Source of the DNA: Pseudogemmobacter humi | GTDB lineage: Bacteria; Pseudomonadota; Alphaproteobacteria; Rhodobacterales; Rhodobacteraceae | DNA length: 64,000 nt | Direction: 5' to 3' | Assembly: GCF_900609055.1 (NCBI RefSeq) | Contig: NZ_UXAW01000134.1 | Location: 58,450 to 122,449, forward strand | Part shown: piece after piece, positions 58,624 to 64,000 of the stretch | Layout: the number at the start of each line of letters is the position of its first letter | Numbering within the stretch: position 1 is the first letter of the stretch | The notes under the pieces: generated by a model | What the model was told of the DNA's origin: nothing | The model's database searches: none | The model's input: only the letters and a program-made list of their open reading frames with translations | Program-made: the position numbers and the translations under genes

Positions 58624-59550
58624 ATGTATGCCCAGGACACATTCGAGCCCGATCACACCATCTCCCCGACTGGCCATATCATCGAAGACATGCAGCTCAA
58701 TGGCTATCGTCCGGCCGAGGGCGAGGCAGATCCCCGGCCCACGCCCGAAGACCAGGCCATCCAGACCGCGGTCTCTGACATCTTCGACGCCCTGATCTCC
58801 ACCATGGCCGATACCAGCCTCGATTTCGACCTCGACGAGATCCTCTGGTCGACCGTCAACACCTTCCACCGCGCCGCCGAGCGGATCGAGCGCAAACTGG
58901 ATGACAACGAGCAGGCGCAGAAACGCCTCCAGCGCGAACAGGATGGCAGCGAGGTCAAATCCGTCCAGCTTGAGAGCCTGATCGGCATCGGTGGCAATCT
59001 GATCGAGCGCCGCGAGAGCCTGGAACTCTTCCGCGAAACCGCCGCTGACATCTTCTTGCGCGTGACCGGCACCCATTGGGCCCCGCGTTCGGGCTCACGA
59101 ACCAATCATCGCCATCTGACCGCAGCGATGATCGACAGCCGCGATTTCCTCGCCGCCAAAAAGATCGCGGAGACCGAGATGCTGGTCCCGCCGGGGCCGA
59201 AGGTTGCATTCTCCGGCGGGGATACCACCGATCACCGCACGATCTGGGACCGTCTCGATCAGATCCACGCCAAACACCCGGACATGGTCCTGATGCATGG
59301 TGGCAGCCCGAAGGGCGCCGAGCGCATTGCCGCCACCTGGGCCAGTAACCGCAAGGTGCCGCAGGTTGCTTTCAAGCCGGACTGGACCAAACACGCCAAG
59401 GCCGCGCCCTTCAAACGCAATGACCAGATGCTCGACTGCCTGCCGATCGGCGTCATCATCTTCCCCGGCACCGGCATCCAGGAAAACCTCGCCGACAAGG
59501 CCGGCAAGATGGGCATCCCGGTCTACCGCATGGCGAAGGGTGGCGCGTGA
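58624..59550 (+). CDS. DUF2493/SLOG-domain protein
   Basis: A 308-residue protein. Residues about 1-180 are helical and partly charged. The C-terminal 120 residues form a DUF2493 (SLOG, Rossmann-like) domain with KVAFSGGDTTDHRTIWDRLDQIH and VLMHGGSPKGAERIAATWA, the nucleotide-binding GGSPKGAE loop of this group. SLOG proteins bind nucleotides or nucleotide-derived signals and occur in plasmids, phages and defence systems. ATG 58624 chosen from the long leader and lack of homology upstream. Function unknown. Confidence 0.85.
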   Translation: MYAQDTFEPDHTISPTGHIIEDMQLNGYRPAEGEADPRPTPEDQAIQTAVSDIFDALISTMADTSLDFDLDEILWSTVNTFHRAAERIERKLDDNEQAQKRLQREQDGSEVKSVQLESLIGIGGNLIERRESLELFRETAADIFLRVTGTHWAPRSGSRTNHRHLTAAMIDSRDFLAAKKIAETEMLVPPGPKVAFSGGDTTDHRTIWDRLDQIHAKHPDMVLMHGGSPKGAERIAATWASNRKVPQVAFKPDWTKHAKAAPFKRNDQMLDCLPIGVIIFPGTGIQENLADKAGKMGIPVYRMAKGGA

Positions 59551-59709
59551 GCGCCACCCCAATCTGTCCACAATCTCAGCACGGTGCTTCCAGATTTTTG
59601 AAAATTCCGCCGGAAACGGCGGCGACCGTGAACCGGGTCTGTGGAAACCATAAACCTTGTCCAGATCTCGCTATACCCGCTAGGCAGCAAGTGTTTCGCA
59701 CCCATTTCG

Positions 59710-60444
59710 CTAACGAAAGATCAACTGCTGCTCTACTCCCGCGAGCAGCCTCCATGCGCCGACAGTCAGATCCTCGGGCAAGTGTAATTGCCCCAATCTT
59801 TCGCGATGTAGCGCCTCAACATGGTTCCCGCAGGCTGCAAACATGCGGCGCACCTGATGGTATCGTCCCTCGGTAATCGTCAGATATGCTTCGGTCGGTG
59901 AGACGACCTTCAGCACTGCGGGGTCCAGCGGTTTCGTCTCACCCTTCAGCATCAGGGTACCAGAGGCGAACAGCTCCACCTCATCCCCATTCAGGGGGCG
60001 GGAAAGGGTCACGCGATAGGTCTTGCTGACCTTCCGTTTCGGGCTTGTGACGCGGTGCAGGAACTTGCCGTCGTCGGTCAGCAGCATCAGGCCAGAGGTT
60101 TCCTTGTCGAGCCTGCCGACCGTCGAAATCGCCGGATCCCGCCGCCGCCAGCGGGTCGGGAGCAGATCGTAAACCAGTGGCCCGGCATCGCAGTGCGAAC
60201 ATGTCACACCGGCGGGCGTGTTCAGGAGGATCACCAGTCCTGAAACGGGATCAAGCTGTTCCCCGCCCACGGTCATGCGCCTGGGCAGCTCCGCCGTGAC
60301 CGTAATACGCCGCGTCATGTCATTGACCTTCTCGCCGTCCAATATGATGCGGCCCGCTTGCGCCAGCCCGCCGATCTCGCGGCGCGATCCATAGCCCATC
60401 GAGGACAGCAACTTGTCGATACGGGCGTTTACCGCTTTCGACAT
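59710..60444 (-). CDS. RsuA/RluE-family pseudouridine synthase
   Basis: A 244-residue enzyme. An S4-like RNA-binding domain at the start (RIDKLLSSMGYGSRREIGGLAQAGRIILDGEKVND) is followed by the catalytic core with the Asp in VGRLDKETSGLMLLTDDG and the TEGRYHQVRRMFAACGNHVEAL motif. It modifies uridine in rRNA, probably 16S as RsuA does. The start at 60444 follows the S4-domain match. The chromosomal-type gene overlaps no other gene but lies close behind mscS on the same strand. Confidence 0.9.
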   Translation of the reverse strand: MSKAVNARIDKLLSSMGYGSRREIGGLAQAGRIILDGEKVNDMTRRITVTAELPRRMTVGGEQLDPVSGLVILLNTPAGVTCSHCDAGPLVYDLLPTRWRRRDPAISTVGRLDKETSGLMLLTDDGKFLHRVTSPKRKVSKTYRVTLSRPLNGDEVELFASGTLMLKGETKPLDPAVLKVVSPTEAYLTITEGRYHQVRRMFAACGNHVEALHRERLGQLHLPEDLTVGAWRLLAGVEQQLIFR

Positions 60445-60490
60445 GAGGTAGCCCTCCGATCTGGTTGGATGGTGGGTGGGATGCGGTTCG

Positions 60491-61363
60491 TCATGCCGTC
60501 CCCTCAACCAATGGCTTCAGGCTTATGCCCTTCTCACGCAGGGCGGCGTCGATCCGGCTGAATACCTCGTTGCGGCAGGCCATCTCGCGGTCATGCTGGG
60601 GAACCCAGTATTTCACGCGATAGGTGATGCCCTGAGGCGCGAACATAGCCACCTGTACTTCAGGCGATTTGCCGGTGGCGATGGTCTCCGCGCCGACAAG
60701 CGCTTCCGTTATCAGTATCCGCGCCTCTGCGACTGGAAGCGTGGCCGGGAGTGTCAGTTCGGCATGGTCGCGATACTCTGGCCGAGGGGCGCTGTAGTTT
60801 GTGATCCTCTGGCGGGAAATCTGGCTGTTGGGCAGGATCACATGGGTGCTGTCGCGGGTAATCAGCCTTGTGCTGCGCCAGCCGATCTCCTGCACACGCC
60901 CTTGTGCCAGCCCATCGATCGCAACCCAGTCGCCGATGCGGAACGGTGCCTCGAGCCCAAGCGCGAGGCCCGAGAATGTGTCGGCGACCACATTGCGAAT
61001 GGCAAATCCCAGCACCGCCAGAACGAGGCCGGAGCCGGTCAGGATCCCCGACAGGTCCTGGCGGAAAAACAACGACAGGCTGGCGAGCGTGGCGGCGGCA
61101 AAGAGGGCTACGCGCAACAGGTCCAGCGCGACTTTCGGCACGGGGCGTCGGCCCTTCCGTCGTCGTGTCAGACGCGCGGACGAAATGGCATGCAGAAGAT
61201 GTGCGCCAAGGAACAATACGCCCGAAAGCGCGGTGTTGCGCAACGGCTCCCACCATGCCGCGCCACCCTCGACCATGGCAGGCAGGTCTTCGCCGAAAAG
61301 CGCGAACAACAGCAGTGCCAGCAATGCTCCGATCTGATGTTTAGGGATGTCGGGCCAGATCAT
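60491..61363 (-). CDS. MscS-family mechanosensitive channel
   Basis: A 290-residue inner-membrane protein. Three membrane helices are visible, the last pore-lining one in GSGLVLAVLGFAIRNVVADTFSGLALGLE, then the conserved FRIGDWVAIDGLAQGRVQEIGWRSTRLIT beta domain and ILPNSQISRQRITNYS. It opens under osmotic downshock to release solutes. The start at 61363 overlaps the stop of the small zinc-ribbon gene (ATGA); longer upstream frames are not supported. Confidence 0.88.
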   Translation of the reverse strand: MIWPDIPKHQIGALLALLLFALFGEDLPAMVEGGAAWWEPLRNTALSGVLFLGAHLLHAISSARLTRRRKGRRPVPKVALDLLRVALFAAATLASLSLFFRQDLSGILTGSGLVLAVLGFAIRNVVADTFSGLALGLEAPFRIGDWVAIDGLAQGRVQEIGWRSTRLITRDSTHVILPNSQISRQRITNYSAPRPEYRDHAELTLPATLPVAEARILITEALVGAETIATGKSPEVQVAMFAPQGITYRVKYWVPQHDREMACRNEVFSRIDAALREKGISLKPLVEGTA

Positions 61364-61536
61364 TCGCCGTCTCGGTGCATCGGCCGCCTGCGCATCTCTG
61401 GTTTGGGGCGCGTTCGCGTCTGATCCAGAGGCATGCGCGAAAACGGATTCAGGCAGATCGGGCAGCGGTGTGCTGCGGCGCGTGGGACTTCCTCGCCGCA
61501 GGCATGGCACTGGGCGGGCAAGAGATTGCGATACAT
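61360..61536 (-). CDS. Small zinc-ribbon protein
   Basis: A 58-residue protein starting MYRNLLPAQCHACGEEVPRA. Two CxxC pairs (CHAC and CPIC) 15 residues apart form a rubredoxin-like zinc ribbon; the tail is basic. The stop overlaps the mscS start. It is probably a small metal-binding or nucleic-acid-binding protein. Start chosen for the ribbon and overlap. Confidence 0.55.
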   Translation of the reverse strand: MYRNLLPAQCHACGEEVPRAAAHRCPICLNPFSRMPLDQTRTRPKPEMRRRPMHRDGE

Positions 61537-61929
61537 GGGACTATCCTTTTGGCGGGACATTGAAACAGGGCATCCTCCCCGGTCCCTGTCGCCCGCCGAA
61601 AGGCAGGGGCTAACAGGGCCGGGGCGGAACATGCGCCTGTTCGGCGCGCAGGATCGCTGGCATGGGACGTGACCCGTTCATGGAGAAACCTTCATCAGGC
61701 GGCACCGCGAGGCAGAGCCTGAGTGTGATATGGATCTTTATAAAAATATTTCAATAGGTTGGCTTCTGTCGTGTCCGCGACGTTCGGCCTTCTGCCGGAG
61801 AGGGTTTTCGGGGCGAAAAGATCGCGAGCCAGCAACAACAGCGGCTTTCTCCGGCAGCGTTGCCTGTTTCACCGTGATCGGTTTGTCGTAAAAGACGGCA
61901 GGATGATTTTTCTCGACAGGGGGCTCAGC

Positions 61930-62640
61930 ATGACGATTGCACTTTGGCATAGCGATGAAGACCTTGATCGGCTCGATGCGGTGCTTTCGGCACTGCCCGA
62001 AGACAACGATCCGATGATCCTTGCCGAATTCGATGGCTTTTGTGCGGGTCTCATCACTTGTCCGGAAATGATTTCGCCGTCTGTCTGGCTTGCCAAGGTC
62101 TGGGGGACTGGCGGCCCGCCGGAGTTCGACAGCGCCGAAGAGCTTCAGGCGTCTCTCGATCTCATCATGGCGCATTACAACCGCGTCGCCGGAATGCTGA
62201 TGATCCCGGGGGAATATTTCCCTGTTCTCGACGAGGATCAGCGCAACGGGGATATCATCTGGGAGTTCTGGATGATGGGTTTCGTCGCGGCGATGCGACT
62301 GCGGCCTGACGCCTGGGATCTGATCGAGGACAGCAAGGACCGGCGGGCGAAGAAGGCGCTGGATCTCGTCGACAAACTCTCGCGTATCTCGACCGGGTTC
62401 GCTGAAGGAAAAGGCTGGAAGGCTACAAAAATGTCGCGCGAGGCCCATGATCTGATCCCCGATATGGTTGAGGATCTGAACGCCTTCGCCAAGGCGCATA
62501 CGGCGAAATCCATGCCCGGTCTGCCACTGGCCGCCAATCTGGCTGCTGAGCCCTCAGCGGCACCGAAGCCCGGTCGCAACGATGCGTGCAGCTGTGGCTC
62601 CGGGCGCAAGTACAAGAAATGCTGCGGCGCTGTTCACTGA
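61930..62640 (+). CDS. UPF0149/YecA-type protein with C-terminal SEC-C zinc motif
   Basis: A 236-residue protein starting MTIALWHSDEDLDRLDAVLSALP. The N-terminal 190 residues match the YecA/UPF0149 fold (EFDGFCAGLITCPEMISPSVWLAKVW and WEFWMMGFVAAMRL). The C-terminal 22 residues have the SEC-C motif C-x-C-x8-C-C (ACSCGSGRKYKKCCG) that binds zinc and often targets SecA or ribosome-linked factors. The AT-rich stretch near 61735-61755 may be its promoter. It converges on parE. The start is the ATG before family similarity begins. Confidence 0.85.
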   Translation: MTIALWHSDEDLDRLDAVLSALPEDNDPMILAEFDGFCAGLITCPEMISPSVWLAKVWGTGGPPEFDSAEELQASLDLIMAHYNRVAGMLMIPGEYFPVLDEDQRNGDIIWEFWMMGFVAAMRLRPDAWDLIEDSKDRRAKKALDLVDKLSRISTGFAEGKGWKATKMSREAHDLIPDMVEDLNAFAKAHTAKSMPGLPLAANLAAEPSAAPKPGRNDACSCGSGRKYKKCCGAVH

Positions 62641-62642
62641 CC

Positions 62643-62942
62643 TCAGCCTTGAGGGAACAGGATCGCGTCAACGTCCATCGCGCCGTTCAGGACGTGCAGC
62701 ACTGTCACCTTATCCCCGCGGATCTGGTAGAAAATCAGGTAGCGCCCGTGCACGCGGCGCCGGATGCCTTGTGTCTCATATCGTGGGATGACCGGCCAGG
62801 CCTCGGGGAAGTCGGCCATATCCATGCAGCTGCGCCCGAGCTCGCGGACAAAGCTGACCGCGCGGGCGGGATTGTCCCGTGCGATGTAGTCGCCGATGGC
62901 TTCCAGATCCGCTTCGGCCTCGGCGGTGATCTCGACGATCAT
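62643..62942 (-). CDS. ParE/RelE-family toxin
   Basis: A 99-residue toxin of the ParE type: EAEADLEAIGDYIARDNPARAVSFVREL at the start, PVIPRYETQGIRRRVHGRYLIFYQI and the usual Arg-rich core. ParE blocks gyrase; RelE-type members cut mRNA. Its start overlaps the upstream antitoxin stop (ATGA), as in parDE operons. It may stabilise the element by post-segregational killing. Confidence 0.88.
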   Translation of the reverse strand: MIVEITAEAEADLEAIGDYIARDNPARAVSFVRELGRSCMDMADFPEAWPVIPRYETQGIRRRVHGRYLIFYQIRGDKVTVLHVLNGAMDVDAILFPQG

Positions 62943-63196
62943 TTCGCCGGTTCGCCCATCGCCTGATACTTGGCCTCAAGCCGCGCGAAGACGTCGCCGG
63001 CCGGTTTGAACCGCCCGGCATCAGCATCTGCAAGCCCCCTGGCCAGGGCCTGATCCAGGACAGCAAGGCGGGCTTCTCGTTCCTGGATCAAGCGGATGCC
63101 TTCTCGCAGAACCTCGCTCTTGGAATTGTAGCGGCCGGTTTCGACCAGCTTTGCCACGAAGCTCTCCAGCTGTGTTCCCAGATCGGCACTGATCAT
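62939..63196 (-). CDS. ParD-type antitoxin
   Basis: An 85-residue protein starting MISADLGTQLESFVAKLVETGRYNSKSEVLREGIRL, the typical ParD ribbon-helix-helix with the FVxxLVxTGRYxSxSEVLREGIRL motif, and a helical C-terminus that would wrap ParE. A GGAGG site lies just before two adjacent ATG codons (63199 and 63196); the longer upstream frame is unlikely. It neutralises ParE and represses the operon. Confidence 0.86.
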   Translation of the reverse strand: MISADLGTQLESFVAKLVETGRYNSKSEVLREGIRLIQEREARLAVLDQALARGLADADAGRFKPAGDVFARLEAKYQAMGEPAK

Positions 63197-63326
63197 CATG
63201 GCCTCCGCTACTGCTGGTTTCACAATGCCACGCTTGATAACTGTTATCAATCCTTGCGGCGTCCATGGCGCGGCCTTCCTGCCTATCGCCGGGATGGTTG
63301 TCGGTCGGATTTCCCCGTCGTCATGA

Positions 63327-63898
63327 GCGCACAGGGATCAGCCTTTCCCTCTTTCCGGCCTCTTCGACCGTGGGTTCTGCGGATCAGTGGCACGCTCTGA
63401 TCGCGCTTCCGGCCCTGTCCCTTTTCCCGGTCGAGCGTTTGGGCGACAGGTGCCGATCCGGTGGCCCGCCCAGTATCCGGTCTGATGCGGTGCGGTGCCC
63501 GCGACTGCAGGTCAGCGGGGAAGGGCGCAAGCCCGCCTTTTCGCGGCCCGGGTGAACATCGTCGGAGGTTGCCTGTCGGGTCTTCCTGCCGGTTCCTACC
63601 GGATCGCCGCTGTCTCCTGTCTCTATGGGAGTGACGGGACCGCTCGCATGCGTCCTCTGTGATGGGCTGATCTGGCCGAAGACCAGCGCGCGGGTGCGCG
63701 CTTCGACGTCTCGGCGCAACAGCGTCGTTGAGCTTTCTTCCCCTGCCGGCGGTGCCGTCATTCCTCGCGGAAGACAAGAAAGCCCTGCCTGTGCTGTCAG
63801 GGTCCCGGAGGGACTGCGCCGGCCGTCGTCCCCGGCCTCTAGATCGCCATCGAGGCCGCAATGGAGCGGGCCCGAACACGAGAGAATGGAGACAGGCA
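63327..63898 (+). repeat. Conserved non-coding block before DUF736, copy 3
   Basis: A 572-bp stretch like 38962-39531 and 46755-47315. The hairpin at 63686-63701 is GCGCGC-GGGT-GCGCGC: same stem as in copy 2 with a changed loop. TGCCGGC-ggt-GCCGTCA near 63744-63760 keeps the second hairpin with one mismatch. Its last 130 bases are nearly the same as in the other copies up to the ATG of DUF736 at 63899. There is no gene in this region on either strand that is conserved in all three copies. Confidence 0.7.
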
Positions 63899-64000
63899 AT
63901 GGCGACCATCGGCACCTTCAAGAAGACCGGCAACGAATACACCGGCGAAATCGTCACCCTGAGCGTTCAGGCCAAGGGCGTGCGCATCGTCCCCGACCTG
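63899..64000 (+). CDS. DUF736 protein, copy 3 (cut by the window edge)
   Basis: The first 34 codons, starting MATIGTFKKTGNEYTGEIVT, are the same in protein sequence as the other two DUF736 genes. GGAGA precedes the ATG. The remaining part is outside the window. The repeated upstream block is present. Confidence 0.88.
   Translation, partial: MATIGTFKKTGNEYTGEIVTLSVQAKGVRIVPDL

Noticed and set aside
60476..61423. A plus-strand open frame of 315 residues
   Set aside because: It is the shadow of the mscS gene, which has clear family motifs on the other strand.
1..64000. CRISPR arrays, tRNA or rRNA genes, replication origin with iterons
   Set aside because: I saw no regularly spaced short repeats, no tRNA cloverleaf, no rRNA sequence and no initiator gene with repeats in this window.

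Overview
The window looks like accessory DNA (a plasmid, a chromid or an integrated plasmid-like element) from a GC-rich alphaproteobacterium, most likely Rhodobacterales (Paracoccus/Rhodobacter-like). The reasons are high GC, an H-NS/HvrA-type protein, NsrR with group III truncated haemoglobin, IS701 and IS5/IS427-type insertions, and a set of plasmid-borne families (DUF932, RadC, large ParB-like proteins, DUF736, DUF6878, DUF6915, DUF7007, DUF2493, strawberry-notch helicase). I see no rRNA, tRNA, CRISPR array, replication initiator, relaxase or integrase, so the type of replicon cannot be settled from this window.

Layout. Positions 1-4834 hold a backbone module: DUF932, a small protein, RadC, an Abi/HEPN protein and a ParB-like protein. 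Positions 4937-21503 are mixed cargo: NO response (NsrR, truncated haemoglobin, DUF1971), secreted proteins of unknown function, Fic, RHH protein, DJ-1/PfpI, an aldo/keto reductase cut by an IS701-type element, UspA with a P1B-4 metal ATPase and a VIT transporter, an XRE regulator abutting an IS427-type element, H-NS, and an NYN-LOTUS protein. Positions 21616-26305 are a second, diverged copy of the backbone module without the Abi gene. Positions 26451-40765 are cargo: membrane proteins, an autotransporter next to a NarL-type two-component system, a vWA-protein operon, an AraC regulator, the first DUF736 unit and a spermidine-synthase-like enzyme. Positions 40819-46522 are a run of small plasmid-type genes of unknown function ending in an ArdB/KlcA-type antirestriction gene. 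Positions 46755-51834 hold the second DUF736 unit and a PmrAB-like regulator beside eptA-dgkA (lipid A phosphoethanolamine transferase and diacylglycerol kinase). Positions 52262-59550 hold a methyltransferase/strawberry-notch helicase fusion, BrnTA, a Toprim primase-like protein and a DUF2493 protein. The right end carries RsuA, MscS, a SEC-C protein, a ParDE pair and the third, truncated DUF736 unit.

How it fits together. The backbone genes are of the kind used by incoming plasmids for establishment: antirestriction (DUF932, ArdB, DarB-like helicase/methyltransferase), DNA handling (ParB-like, RadC, Toprim, SLOG/DUF2493) and addiction (BrnTA, ParDE). Many are preceded by similar non-coding leaders. 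Four leaders (before DUF932, both ParB genes and the 44419 gene) share an outer pairing GACGGG/CCCGTC around a GGAGAGAGG hairpin. Three more (before 41859, 46112 and 52376) form a related class. In addition, three copies of a roughly 570-bp non-coding block precede the three DUF736 genes, with hairpins whose stems survive while loops change length. These two sets of non-coding elements are the most interesting signals here.
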